This document shows, piece by piece, positions 31,268 through 39,453 of a stretch of DNA of 45,804 bases (positions are counted from its first letter, which is position 1; every line of letters starts with the position of its first letter). Below the pieces are notes generated by a model that did no database searches, was not told the origin of the DNA, and saw only the letters and a program-made list of their open reading frames with translations. The stretch lies in assembly GCA_020719385.1 (NCBI GenBank), contig DYQK01000008.1, positions 1-45,804 of the forward strand. Reading direction: 5' to 3'. A program made the position numbers and the translations under genes. This DNA comes from Rikenella microfusus (GTDB taxonomy: Bacteria > Bacteroidota > Bacteroidia > Bacteroidales > DYQK01).

Positions 31268-31275
31268 CAAATATA
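31268..31275 (-). promoter_or_regulatory. -7 box of the small T9SS gene
   Basis: The minus strand reads TATATTTGCCC, 36 bases upstream of the ATG at 31231 and just after the upstream gene's stop codon. Confidence 0.55.
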
Positions 31276-31285
31276 CAATTTTTTT

Positions 31286-33871
31286 TTATTCTGTGAGTAA
31301 TTTTTGTCTCAAAATTTCATAATCTTCAGACAAATAAAACGAACACAACGAAGCAATTCGAATGGCTAACTCTTGGAAAATAAACGTTTTATCTATATTT
31401 TGCTTCAACAAAACTGTTCTTAAACCTTGCGATTCGGCTGTTGAAAATTCTGCGGAATAGCGTTTTGACGTTAAAAATATTCCGCGAATAGCAGCTTTTA
31501 AATCGCCGCAAAAAACAAGTCCTGCTCGGTCTGATGTCAATAACATTAATCGTGAGGTTGCCATTAATTCTTGTTCTTTCTCTTGTTTTGCGGAAGTTTT
31601 TTTCGCCGAATTTTTGTAAACATCAATAACTTGCGTTGTAAAACTCATTGCATCTTTAGTTTTTGACCCGATATTTCCGATTTTTTGCAAAATTGTTCCG
31701 ACAAGATAAAATCGCGAGATTTTGCCGATTGCTTTTCCCAAAAGTCCTGCGGCGGGCAACAACAAAAGCAACGCATCCAAGAGCCAAGTGCCTTTGTCCA
31801 ACGCACCTTTCCAAATATCAGACGAGGTGAAACGCGTGTGTTTGAAAAATAAGTGCGAAAATTCCGTTCCCAAAACAAATAACCACTCTTTTGGAGTCAA
31901 AAAATTCGGAGAATCGGGCAATAAATGGTCATTTCCGATGAATAAACACGGCGGCTGTTCTTCAAAACAATGAACTCCAATATTTTTTTCGCCTCTTGTA
32001 ACAAAAATTTCGACCTCAGGAAGTTGAAAAGCATTCTGAATCTGCGATGTCATCTCAATTAAACCTGAAAAATTTTTTTCAGTAACAATTTCGGAATACG
32101 ATTTTATTGTTTCGAGATTCGGCGTTTCAGTTTTTGCCAGCCATTTTTGCAAATTCTCAAACCACGAAGAATTTTTACTCGCAGGATGTTGCAAATGCGT
32201 TTCAATTAATTCTTTGGGCAAAATGTTAAATTTCTCCAAAACAAATTCGGAATTTTCTGTCGGTTGTAAACCTTGAAGTTCAAGTAATTCATTGATAATC
32301 AACGCTTTATCTCTCAATTTTCCTTCGCTAATATCAATTAAAGTTTCGATTCGATTTTTCACCAACGGCTGCAAACGCGCCAGTTGCACCATATTGGGAA
32401 GTGCTTTTTCCTTTGCCTGAGCCGAGATTAACAACTCAATTATCGCAATTTTTAATTGTTGACCGCTGTTTTCGCTTGTAAAATCAACATCTTGAGATGG
32501 AATAACTTCCAAAAGAACCTCTTCGGGCAATTCTTTTAAACGTTTTTCCAAAATCGAAGTTGCCTCGTGCCGCAAATTGCAAAGCAAAAGATGATGACAA
32601 AACTGAATATCAAACAAAACCTGACTTATTGAGTCGCTGTTTTGTGAAAGAAAATTTTCCCGCACTTCGCGGTGAATGTTCAATAATCTCTCGAAATGCA
32701 CCGATTCTTCGGCAAGTTCGAACATTAATTCGACCAAAGCCACGCTATCTAAAATCGCAATTTTCCATTCCAAAAGCCACGCAATAAACCATTTATCGCT
32801 TTCGGGAAGGTCTAAAATTTCCTTGAGATATTTTAACAAATTATTAGAATCACTTTTCACAAAATCTTTGTCCTTATCAAAATGATTCGCAAACGGCAAA
32901 AATGACAAAATAAAATCATCAAAAATCGAAGGTTTAGATTCGGCAATTAAACGAATCCACGCAGAGGTCGATTGTTGAAAAATTTTTTCGTTAGTTAAAT
33001 AATTTAAACGAGCAATCTCGCGAATCCGATTTTCTGCCTCGTAACTCGTTGATAATTTGATATTTTCGAAAAGTGAAACATTTGTCAAAGAACTTGTCCA
33101 CTCAATCTCGCCTGCTTTGATAGAATGATGTAAAAGTTCATTTTTCACTTCTAACGGCTTGATACTCAACGAGATAAATTCCTCAATGTTATGATTTTCG
33201 TCGAAACCAACTAAAAACGAAGTTTTTGAAGTTAACAAATATTTCCAATCTAATTTATTTTCGATTTTAGGATTTTTCACTTCAGAAACGTTTAAAAAAC
33301 TCAATAACATTTCGTTTTCATCGCAAAACGTATAAAACCAAATTTTTTCGAATTTCGACATTTCCTCAACGTAGCGGTTTTCAAGAATACCGTTTTTCAA
33401 ATTCTTCTCGGCAAACAAAATATTTTGCAAATAATCTGCGATAAATTGCGAGATTTCCTCGCGATTCGAAAGATTTAAGAATCTCCCGATTTGTCCTTTC
33501 CAGTCTGCTTCTTTTTTTGTCTGCCATTCGAGAGGTTTGATGTTGAAAATCAACTGATTAGGAACAACGGTGAGGTACAATAAAAACGTACTTCGCAACC
33601 CAATAGATGAAATAAAACCTTTTGTGGCTCGATATTGAACAATAATTGTGTCGGTTTCGGGATACAAAATTAGGATTTCGAATTTCAAATTTTCGCGTAA
33701 AAAACGAATTAAATTGTCGCTAAATAATTGAAAATCAAAGGATTCCGATGTGAAAAATGAGTATCCTTCTTGTAATAAAAATAATCGCGGTGAGAATTCA
33801 GTTTTCTCGTCAATTAAACGCTGAATTTCTGTTTGTTTATATTCTGAAATTTTTTGCGAAAAATCTTTCAT
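31286..33871 (-). CDS. Large protein with degenerate M48-like metalloprotease domain
   Basis: 861 residues without a signal peptide. The first 600 residues are mainly helical and unrecognised. From about 620 the layout follows an M48 peptidase: a strand with CLFIGNDHLL, then VLGTEFSHLFFKH where HExxH is expected, then two hydrophobic helices (about 690-725), and SDRAGLVFCGD near 780. Thr669 replaces the first zinc His, and Leu777 occupies the position of the third-ligand Glu, while Glu670, His673 and the DRAGL segment persist. Zinc proteolysis is therefore unlikely, and the domain may serve binding or regulation. Residue roles follow from family knowledge; inactivity is inferred. A TATCTTTG box precedes the start at 33896-33903. 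Confidence 0.65.
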   Translation of the reverse strand: MKDFSQKISEYKQTEIQRLIDEKTEFSPRLFLLQEGYSFFTSESFDFQLFSDNLIRFLRENLKFEILILYPETDTIIVQYRATKGFISSIGLRSTFLLYLTVVPNQLIFNIKPLEWQTKKEADWKGQIGRFLNLSNREEISQFIADYLQNILFAEKNLKNGILENRYVEEMSKFEKIWFYTFCDENEMLLSFLNVSEVKNPKIENKLDWKYLLTSKTSFLVGFDENHNIEEFISLSIKPLEVKNELLHHSIKAGEIEWTSSLTNVSLFENIKLSTSYEAENRIREIARLNYLTNEKIFQQSTSAWIRLIAESKPSIFDDFILSFLPFANHFDKDKDFVKSDSNNLLKYLKEILDLPESDKWFIAWLLEWKIAILDSVALVELMFELAEESVHFERLLNIHREVRENFLSQNSDSISQVLFDIQFCHHLLLCNLRHEATSILEKRLKELPEEVLLEVIPSQDVDFTSENSGQQLKIAIIELLISAQAKEKALPNMVQLARLQPLVKNRIETLIDISEGKLRDKALIINELLELQGLQPTENSEFVLEKFNILPKELIETHLQHPASKNSSWFENLQKWLAKTETPNLETIKSYSEIVTEKNFSGLIEMTSQIQNAFQLPEVEIFVTRGEKNIGVHCFEEQPPCLFIGNDHLLPDSPNFLTPKEWLFVLGTEFSHLFFKHTRFTSSDIWKGALDKGTWLLDALLLLLPAAGLLGKAIGKISRFYLVGTILQKIGNIGSKTKDAMSFTTQVIDVYKNSAKKTSAKQEKEQELMATSRLMLLTSDRAGLVFCGDLKAAIRGIFLTSKRYSAEFSTAESQGLRTVLLKQNIDKTFIFQELAIRIASLCSFYLSEDYEILRQKLLTE

Positions 33872-33895
33872 TGAAAAAAAGTTTAAATTTTTTTA

Positions 33896-33903
33896 CAAAG
33901 ATA
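33896..33903 (-). promoter_or_regulatory. -7 box of the M48-like gene
   Basis: The minus strand reads TATCTTTG, 24 bases upstream of the ATG at 33871. It is divergent from the LptG-like gene. Confidence 0.6.
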
Positions 33904-33960
33904 AGAAAAATTTTTGAAAAAATAAAATTTGCGAAAAATGTTTTTCTCAAAAAAAAATTA

Positions 33961-33968
33961 TATTTTTG
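33961..33968 (+). promoter_or_regulatory. -7 box of the LptF/LptG-like gene
   Basis: TATTTTTG followed by CACTCG, 28 bases before the ATG at 33997. This excludes the long N-terminal extension in the ORF track. Confidence 0.55.
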
Positions 33969-33996
33969 CACTCGAAAAATAAAAATTTTAAAATTT

Positions 33997-35076
33997 ATGC
34001 GTTTAAAAACTCTCGATTTGTATATTATCAAAAAATTTTTGGGAACATTTTTTTATGCCATCGGACTAATCATTAGCATTGCGATAATCTTTGATATTTC
34101 GGAGAAATTGGACGATTTTATGCAGAAAAAACCGCCCTTGAGTGCGATAATTATTGATTATTATTTGAATTTTATTCCTTATTGGGTGAATCAGTTTAGT
34201 TATCTGTTTATTTTTATTTCGGTGATTTTTTTCACCTCACGAATGGCTTCGAACACCGAGATTGTCGCTATTTTGGGCAGCGGAGTAAGTTTTGCGAGAT
34301 TGATGTTTCCGTATTTTGTCTCGGCAACGGTTCTGGCGGGTTTTATTTTTCTCTTGGGAAATTACGTGATTCCTTACTCTGTGAAGGTGAAATTGAAATT
34401 CGAAAATTTGTATATCAAAAATCCGTATTACAACGATGAACGCAATATTCACCGACAAATTCAGCCGGGAACGTTTATTTATATGGAAAATTACAACAAC
34501 ACTTCGAACACGGGCAGACGTTTTTCGTTGGAGCGTTTCGAGGATAAACAATTGAAACTCAAAATTTTCGGCGAAATTATTCAATGGGACAGCACTCAAC
34601 GTTGTTGGCAGATTCAAAATTATTATCTCCGTATTATTGAAAAAGACCGAGAAATTATTCGTCGCGGCGATAAACTTGATACGGTTTTAAATTTGCGAAC
34701 ATCCGATTTTAGTGAGCGAAATAATATTTGCGAAACGATGAATCTCAATAAATTGAATCAATTTATTGAGGAGAAAAGACTTCGCGGCGAGCGCATCGAA
34801 GAGTTTCAAATGGAGAAATATCGGCGTTTGGTTGCTCCGTTTGGTGCGTTTATTATGACTCTTTTGGGCGTAACAGTTGCGTCTCGAAAGGTTCGAGGCG
34901 GCATTGGGCTTCATATCGGAATCGGACTAACATTGAGTTTTGGTTATCTCTTATTTTTACAAATTTCGAGACAATTTGCTGTGTCAGGTGGACTTCATCC
35001 GTTGTTGGCAATTTCTATTCCGAATGTTATTTTTGCAATTATTGGGGCAATTTTGTACCGTTTGGCTCAGAAATAG
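33997..35076 (+). CDS. LptF/LptG-family permease (YjgP/YjgQ)
   Basis: 359 residues from the ATG at 33997 (MRLKTLDLYIIKKFLGTFFY). Three N-terminal membrane helices, a periplasmic beta-jellyroll (about 140-265) and three C-terminal helices (RRLVAPFGAFIMTLLGVTVASRK, then two more) form the standard LptF/G layout. It would move lipopolysaccharide from the inner membrane to the Lpt bridge, with LptB as ATPase. The cytoplasmic coupling region follows the YRR segment. Whether it is F or G cannot be settled by eye, though G is the usual name for single copies. Its last 38 bases overlap the convergent acetyltransferase gene. Confidence 0.9.
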   Translation: MRLKTLDLYIIKKFLGTFFYAIGLIISIAIIFDISEKLDDFMQKKPPLSAIIIDYYLNFIPYWVNQFSYLFIFISVIFFTSRMASNTEIVAILGSGVSFARLMFPYFVSATVLAGFIFLLGNYVIPYSVKVKLKFENLYIKNPYYNDERNIHRQIQPGTFIYMENYNNTSNTGRRFSLERFEDKQLKLKIFGEIIQWDSTQRCWQIQNYYLRIIEKDREIIRRGDKLDTVLNLRTSDFSERNNICETMNLNKLNQFIEEKRLRGERIEEFQMEKYRRLVAPFGAFIMTLLGVTVASRKVRGGIGLHIGIGLTLSFGYLLFLQISRQFAVSGGLHPLLAISIPNVIFAIIGAILYRLAQK

Positions 35077-35629
35077 AGAGAACATCTGTCCAAATAATGC
35101 CGTATAAATACGAATCTTCGAATTTTCTCTGAATAAAGAAATTTTTTCGAAGCAAACCTTCTCGTTGAAAATGAGATTTTTCCATCACGCGACAGCCCAC
35201 TACATTTCCCGTATAAACTTGCCCTTCAAGACGCTGCAATTTTAACTCGAAAAATGCGTATCGCAACATTGCTCCAACCGCCTCGGTCATCAAACCTTGA
35301 TTCCAAAACGGTTTAGCAAGCAAAAAGTGAATTACTCCGAATTGATGTCGAACATTGAGATGCGAAAGTCCAATTACTCCGATAATTTTTTCGGAATTTA
35401 ACAACGAGATGCCGAGAAAAATTTGTTCACCTCTTTGAAAACCTTTTTCGAAATTCCGAATCATTCTTCGGGTCTGAGCCACGCGCAAGTGAGGTTCATT
35501 ATCTGTAAATTGAATTATCTCCTCGTTAGAGTAAAGTTCAAATAAATCGTAACAATGCGATAATGAAATTCGCTGCAATTTCAGGCGGGCTGTGGTTTGA
35601 GTTTGAAAATTAAAAGTATATCTAAACAT
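35039..35629 (-). CDS. GNAT N-acetyltransferase, RimJ/RimL-like
   Basis: 196 residues from the ATG at 35629. The GNAT fold is visible: ARLKLQRISLSHCYDLFELY at the start, the beta4 strand IIGVIGLSHLN, the acetyl-CoA loop region HFLLAKPFWNQGLMTEAV (a variant of Q/RxxGxG/A), and NVVGCRVMEKSHFQREGLLR, a typical late motif. Relatives acetylate ribosomal protein N-termini or small amines; the substrate here is unknown. The 3' end overlaps the LptG-like gene by 38 bases in antisense orientation. The rpmH terminator lies just upstream. Confidence 0.88.
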   Translation of the reverse strand: MFRYTFNFQTQTTARLKLQRISLSHCYDLFELYSNEEIIQFTDNEPHLRVAQTRRMIRNFEKGFQRGEQIFLGISLLNSEKIIGVIGLSHLNVRHQFGVIHFLLAKPFWNQGLMTEAVGAMLRYAFFELKLQRLEGQVYTGNVVGCRVMEKSHFQREGLLRKNFFIQRKFEDSYLYGIIWTDVLSISEPNGTKLPQ

Positions 35630-35643
35630 AATTTTAGAAAAAA

Positions 35644-35669
35644 GGTAGCACAAAAGACGAAATGCTACC
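35644..35669 (-). terminator. Terminator after rpmH
   Basis: A 7-bp stem, GGTAGCA (35644-35650) with TGCTACC (35663-35669), followed on the minus strand by a T-run. It separates rpmH from the acetyltransferase gene. Confidence 0.75.
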
Positions 35670-35686
35670 CAATTTTTACAGAATTT

Positions 35687-35845
35687 TTAGGCTTTGTGTC
35701 TCTTTTCGTCAGAAACTGTTAATCTTTTTCGTCCTTTTGCTCTGCGAGACGATAAAACTTTGCGTCCATTGTGAGAAGACATACGTTCTCTAAAACCGTG
35801 TTTATTTCGGCGTTTGCGAATTGAAGGTTGAAACGTTCTTTTCAT
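35687..35845 (-). CDS. rpmH: 50S ribosomal protein L34
   Basis: 52 residues, too short for the ORF track. The minus strand reads [20 protein letters not shown] at the N-terminus, then a conserved [19 protein letters not shown] core, ending HKA. All invariant L34 positions that I know are present, with the usual high Arg/Lys content. The protein is part of the large ribosomal subunit. The start at 35845 lies about 46 bases from a minus-strand TATTTTTG box (35891-35898), and a terminator follows, so the gene is monocistronic. dnaA or rnpA, often adjacent in other phyla, is absent. Confidence 0.97.
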   Translation of the reverse strand: MKRTFQPSIRKRRNKHGFRERMSSHNGRKVLSSRRAKGRKRLTVSDEKRHKA

Positions 35846-35890
35846 TGCGAAAATGTATTAATACAAAAATTTTTCTTATTTTTGGGGCTG

Positions 35891-35898
35891 CAAAAATA
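35891..35898 (-). promoter_or_regulatory. -7 box of rpmH
   Basis: The minus strand reads TATTTTTGCAGCCCC, a full -7 match with the GCAGC context. Confidence 0.6.
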
Positions 35899-36005
35899 GA
35901 GATATTTTTTGAAGTTTCCAAATTTTATTTAAAGTTTTTCGAGAAAATTTGGGATAAAAGGCAAAAAATTAATAATTTTTAACTTTTCGAAAATAAAAAT
36001 GACCA

Positions 36006-36371
36006 ATGAATTCTAAAATTTTTTGGATAACGTACAAAAATGTTCCAATTTTATATACTAATTGGAGTAATTTCCCTACAGAAAAAGAATTTCTTGATGC
36101 AACAAAAGAGACAACAAATTTTGTCGTTGAACAAAATTTGGGCAATTTATTAGAACTCGTTGACGTTACAGATTCAGTTACGACCACCGAAATTATCAAA
36201 GCGAGCAAAGAAGCAGCCATTTTAACGAAACCTTTTAACAAAAAAAAGGCTGTCATCGGTATTTCGGGGTTAAAACGAATTTTATTGAACGCAGTAAATC
36301 GAATTGCGTCAGAGAAAATTGTTGCTTTCGAAACGAAAGAACAAGCACTCGAATGGTTAATTAAACTGTAA
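36006..36371 (+). CDS. SpoIIAA-like/STAS-fold protein
   Basis: 121 residues, cytosolic. Alternating strands and helices are seen: IFWITYKNVPILYTNW, a LLELVDVTDSVTT strand, KKKAVIGISGLKRILLNAVN, and EKIVAFETKEQALEWLIKL at the end. This resembles the stand-alone SpoIIAA-like (STAS/Sec14-type) family, including the conserved AVxGxxGLKRxLL helix start. Classic anti-anti-sigma factors carry a phosphorylatable Ser in a DxSxxxDSxG motif, which is not evident here, so the regulatory role is open. No clear promoter was found. The 3' end overlaps queD by 11 bases. Confidence 0.65.
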   Translation: MNSKIFWITYKNVPILYTNWSNFPTEKEFLDATKETTNFVVEQNLGNLLELVDVTDSVTTTEIIKASKEAAILTKPFNKKKAVIGISGLKRILLNAVNRIASEKIVAFETKEQALEWLIKL

Positions 36372-36816
36372 CCTCTTCATTATCAATTGAATACCATTCT
36401 GAAAACGAAGTTTCTGTTTCCTGTAATTTTAAACAAAAAAGTTTAACATTACAGGGAAGATGTTTTTTCAAAATTTCAGAAAAATAGATAAGCAAATTCT
36501 CGCAAGTTGGCTGAAACGAAGTAAAAAGACATTCTTGCTCCAAATTGTCAAAAAATTTTTTGTACTCAGAGTTTTCGTTTAACATTAAATGATGGTCTAA
36601 CTTGTTGATAATTCGTTCGTTAACAATTTTTTTTAAATCTCCAAAATCCATCACCATTCCGTTTTTGTGGTTTTTCGAATCGAAAATGGGTTCGCCGATA
36701 ATTGTAACGAATAATTTGTAAGAATGTCCGTGAATATTGCGGCATTTTCCGTCATAATTAAAAAGTGCGTGTGCCATTTCGAAATCGAAAATTTTTGTCA
36801 AGCGAATTTTTGTCAT
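36361..36816 (-). CDS. queD: 6-carboxytetrahydropterin synthase
   Basis: 151 residues. Zinc ligands His16, His29 and His31 (FEMAHAL, CRNIHGHSY) and the catalytic Cys25 are present. The LDHHLML motif and PTCENLLIYF (substrate-binding Glu) are also intact. QueD converts dihydroneopterin triphosphate to 6-carboxytetrahydropterin, the first committed step to the queuosine precursor preQ0. It lies 30 bases downstream of mnmG on the same strand, so both wobble-modification genes may be cotranscribed. A TAATTTTG box in the gap could give extra initiation. Other queuosine genes are not in the window. Confidence 0.94.
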   Translation of the reverse strand: MTKIRLTKIFDFEMAHALFNYDGKCRNIHGHSYKLFVTIIGEPIFDSKNHKNGMVMDFGDLKKIVNERIINKLDHHLMLNENSEYKKFFDNLEQECLFTSFQPTCENLLIYFSEILKKHLPCNVKLFCLKLQETETSFSEWYSIDNEEVTV

Positions 36817-36824
36817 TTTTTAAA

Positions 36825-36832
36825 CAAAATTA
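36825..36832 (-). promoter_or_regulatory. Possible -7 box of queD
   Basis: The minus strand reads TAATTTTG in the 30-base gap between mnmG and queD. No -33 was found, so this is weak. Confidence 0.3.
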
Positions 36833-36846
36833 AGAAAAATTAAGAA

Positions 36847-38724
36847 TTATTTGCCGAGATAAATCAACAAAATATTAATATCTGACGGCGAAACACCTGA
36901 AATTCTTGATGCTTGCCCGATAGTTTGCGGGCGAATTTTCGACAATTTCTGTCTTCCTTCCGTAGAAAGTGAGTGAATTCTTTCATAATCCATATTTTCT
37001 CGAATCTCAATATGCTCCAAACGCCGCAATTTTTCCGCAATAATTTGTTCGCGTTCAATATAACCTTTGTATTTGATTTCAATTTCAACGGCTTCAATGA
37101 TTTCTGAAATATTTATCGGCGATTCCTTCGCAATTTTTTCATAAGGTTTCAGAAAATGCAGAAAAGAATTTAACGACAACTCAGGACGAAGGATTAATTG
37201 CGATAATTTCACCGAATGCTGCAACAGAGAGGAGTTAAATGTTTCCAAAAAAGGATTTATCTCGTCTGCTTTTACTAAAAATTGATTCGCAAAATCGACA
37301 AATTCCTTAATTGCGTTTTGTTTAAACTGCAAAATATTTTTTCGTTCAGAATTTGCGAGTCCAATTTCGAAACTTTTCTGTGTTAAACGAAAATCTGCGT
37401 TGTCTTGTCTCAATAAAATTCGATATTCCGCCCGCGAAGTAAACATTCGATACGGTTCATCAACGCCTTTTGTGATTAAATCATCAATTAAAACGCCGAT
37501 ATATGCCTCATCTCTTGCGAGAATAAAATTTTTATTCGAAAAAATTTTGCGATGTGCGTTAATTCCTGCCATTAAACCTTGAGCGGCGGCTTCTTCGTAG
37601 CCTGTTGTTCCATTGACTTGCCCTGCGAAATACAAATTTTCAATAATTTTCGATTCTAAGGTAGGTAAAAGTTGTGTTGGTTGGAAAAAATCGTACTCAA
37701 TTGCGTATCCTGGACGATAAATTTTTGCGTTTTCGAGACCGTTGATATTTCTGATGGCTTGATATTGAACTTCTAAGGGCAAAGAAGACGAAAAACCGTT
37801 GAGATAATATTCATTTGTGGTTAAACCTTCGGGTTCGATGAAAAGTTGATGTTTATCTTTGTCGGAAAAAGTAACTAATTTCGTTTCGATGCTGGGGCAA
37901 TATCTTGGTCCGATGCTTTTAATTGTGCCGTTGAAAAGCGGCGATTCGTTAAAACCTGTTTTTAAAATATTGTGAACATTTTCGTTTGTGTAAGTTATCC
38001 AACAGGATTGTTGCGGCAAAAATTCGTTGATATGCGGGAGATAGGAAAATTTTTCGATGGGAAAATCGCCTTCTTGCTTGATAAGTTTTGAGAAATCAAT
38101 GGTTCTTCCGTCAATTCTTGCGGGTGTTCCTGTTTTCATTCTGTCGGTTTCCATTCCGAGAGATTTTAATTGTTCGGTTATTCCAGTTGAAGCGGGTTCG
38201 GAGATTCTGCCGCCGACGGTCTGACTTTTTCCAACGTGAATTAAACCGTTGAGAAATGTTCCTGCCGTGAGAATGACGGTTTGAGCGAAAAATTCTATTC
38301 CGAGATGCGTTTTTATTCCTTTAACTTTTTGATTTTCAATGATTAAACTGTCTACGTTGTCTTGCCAAAAGTCGAGATGTTGTAAATTTTCGAGAATTTT
38401 TCTCCACTCAATAGAGAATAAAACTCTGTCGCATTGTGCGCGTGGACTCCACATTGCGGGACCTTTGGAGCGGTTTAACATTCGAAATTGAATCATTGTT
38501 TTGTCGGTAATTATTCCTGAATAGCCGCCGAGTGCGTCTATTTCGCGGACTAATTGTCCTTTTGCGATTCCGCCCATTGCGGGGTTGCAAGACATTTGTG
38601 CCATTTTAGTCATATCCATTGTTACGAGCAAGGTTTTTGAACCTAAATTTGCTGCCGCGGCGGCTGCCTCGCAACCTGCGTGTCCTGCACCGATAACTAT
38701 TACGTCGTAATATTGAGGAGACAT
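36847..38724 (-). CDS. mnmG: tRNA uridine-34 carboxymethylaminomethyl-modification enzyme MnmG (GidA)
   Basis: 625 residues, normal length. The FAD-binding Rossmann motif YDVIVIGAGHAGCEAA starts the protein. MnmG signatures follow: CNPAMGGIAKGQLVREIDALGG, LTAGTFLNGLIHVG, GTPARIDGRTIDF and YFAGQVNGTTGYEEAAAQG. The C-terminal helical MnmE-binding tail ends in the usual SRISGVSPSDINILLIYL. With MnmE it installs cmnm5 at wobble U34 of several tRNAs in the cytoplasm. A TAATTTTG box lies upstream at 38747-38754. mnmE is not in the window. Confidence 0.97.
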   Translation of the reverse strand: MSPQYYDVIVIGAGHAGCEAAAAAANLGSKTLLVTMDMTKMAQMSCNPAMGGIAKGQLVREIDALGGYSGIITDKTMIQFRMLNRSKGPAMWSPRAQCDRVLFSIEWRKILENLQHLDFWQDNVDSLIIENQKVKGIKTHLGIEFFAQTVILTAGTFLNGLIHVGKSQTVGGRISEPASTGITEQLKSLGMETDRMKTGTPARIDGRTIDFSKLIKQEGDFPIEKFSYLPHINEFLPQQSCWITYTNENVHNILKTGFNESPLFNGTIKSIGPRYCPSIETKLVTFSDKDKHQLFIEPEGLTTNEYYLNGFSSSLPLEVQYQAIRNINGLENAKIYRPGYAIEYDFFQPTQLLPTLESKIIENLYFAGQVNGTTGYEEAAAQGLMAGINAHRKIFSNKNFILARDEAYIGVLIDDLITKGVDEPYRMFTSRAEYRILLRQDNADFRLTQKSFEIGLANSERKNILQFKQNAIKEFVDFANQFLVKADEINPFLETFNSSLLQHSVKLSQLILRPELSLNSFLHFLKPYEKIAKESPINISEIIEAVEIEIKYKGYIEREQIIAEKLRRLEHIEIRENMDYERIHSLSTEGRQKLSKIRPQTIGQASRISGVSPSDINILLIYLGK

Positions 38725-38746
38725 TTTTAAATAAAAAATTTTGCGG

Positions 38747-38754
38747 CAAAATTA
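38747..38754 (-). promoter_or_regulatory. -7 box of mnmG
   Basis: The minus strand reads TAATTTTGCCGC, 23 bases upstream of the ATG at 38724. Confidence 0.5.
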
Positions 38755-38782
38755 AGAAAAATTTTGGTAAAAAACGAAAAAC

Positions 38783-38806
38783 TTCAAGATTTTTGCGAAT
38801 CTTGAA
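38783..38806 (-). terminator. Terminator of the DUF29-like/small-gene operon
   Basis: A 9-bp stem, TTCAAGATT (38783-38791) with AATCTTGAA (38798-38806), followed on the minus strand by a T-rich run. It begins 8 bases after the stop codon of the 36-residue ORF. Confidence 0.8.
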
Positions 38807-38813
38807 ATTTTGT

Positions 38814-38924
38814 TTATAAATTTTCTGGTGGTTTGTCGGAGTAAAAACGTTGAGTCAACCATTTAATTATGTGTTTCATTAAACGGACTAACTGACTCTC
38901 GACTGCGTTATTTTCTTTTGCCAT
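38814..38924 (-). CDS. Putative 36-residue small protein
   Basis: Not in the ORF track. The ATG at 38924 lies two bases after the stop of the upstream DUF29-like gene, and the stop at 38814 is followed 8 bases later by a terminator. This tight packing argues for a real translated gene. The peptide is MAKENNAVESQLVRLMKHII, then WLTQRF and a short Pro-rich end. It is an amphipathic helix with a Lys/Arg/Trp face and no signal peptide. It faintly resembles the central helix of DUF29 proteins (LLMHLLKWQ-like), the family of its neighbour. Function is unknown. Confidence 0.55.
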   Translation of the reverse strand: MAKENNAVESQLVRLMKHIIKWLTQRFYSDKPPENL

Positions 38925-38926
38925 TT

Positions 38927-39418
38927 TTAAGATGCAAGTTTTAATTTTTCCTCTTGTAACATTCGTTCTTCCCACAAACAAAGATATTCCTTCTCAAAAA
39001 CTTCGTACCAAGACAGAGAATTGACAGAAGTTTTTTTCACCCAAATTTCTGCCTGTTTTTTTGAAAACGCAAAAACTTCATCCCAAATACTTTTTATAAA
39101 ATCGTCAGTGCTACACTCAACATTTTTGCGGGCATACTCAATATTATCTCGCAACTGTTCAATTCTGTTTGCCCAACGACCAATTCTGTATTTTGAATTC
39201 GTGATACCTTTGATAATCAATATCATAAGTTCTGTCAAATAACGACTTACCTCAAATTTTTCGTCAATAGTTGCGTAATGATGTAATTTGTGAATTCCGA
39301 TTTTTGCGTTTTCGATATCGCCGCAATCGATTAAACGTTTAATTTCACAAATCATTTGATAATCGGCAATAACTGCCATTTCGTCCCAACGGTCTAACTG
39401 TAAATTTTCATTTTCCAT
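38927..39418 (-). CDS. DUF29-like protein
   Basis: 163 residues from the ATG at 39418 (MENENLQLDRWDEMAVIADY). All-helical, cytosolic. The middle part (EVSRYLTELMILIIKGI, then GRWANRIEQLRDNI) follows the DUF29 pattern of a leucine-rich helix and a Trp-containing IxEQRxxI helix. The SWYEVFEKEYLCLWEE segment matches the usual C-terminal end. The normal DUF29 N-terminus (YDxDFxxWxxxQA) is not clear, so the assignment is moderate. DUF29 proteins are frequent in cyanobacteria and have no established function. The 36-residue ORF follows two bases after its stop codon, and a long palindrome occupies its upstream region. Confidence 0.6.
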   Translation of the reverse strand: MENENLQLDRWDEMAVIADYQMICEIKRLIDCGDIENAKIGIHKLHHYATIDEKFEVSRYLTELMILIIKGITNSKYRIGRWANRIEQLRDNIEYARKNVECSTDDFIKSIWDEVFAFSKKQAEIWVKKTSVNSLSWYEVFEKEYLCLWEERMLQEEKLKLAS

Positions 39419-39453
39419 AGAAAAATTCTTTTTTTGCGAAATTAATAAATGTA

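Noticed and set aside
33757-33996. N-terminal 80-codon extension of the LptF/G ORF
   Set aside because: It lies upstream of the -7 box at 33961 and overlaps the divergent M48-like gene. The first membrane helix begins right after the ATG at 33997.
12850-36371. Functional pair of the SpoIIE sensor and the SpoIIAA-like protein
   Set aside because: The two genes are 20 kb apart, and the SpoIIAA-like protein lacks the canonical phosphorylatable Ser motif. There is no evidence beyond family names.
35687-38724. Replication origin near rpmH and mnmG
   Set aside because: These genes neighbour oriC in some bacteria, but dnaA, rnpA and DnaA-box clusters are not seen here.
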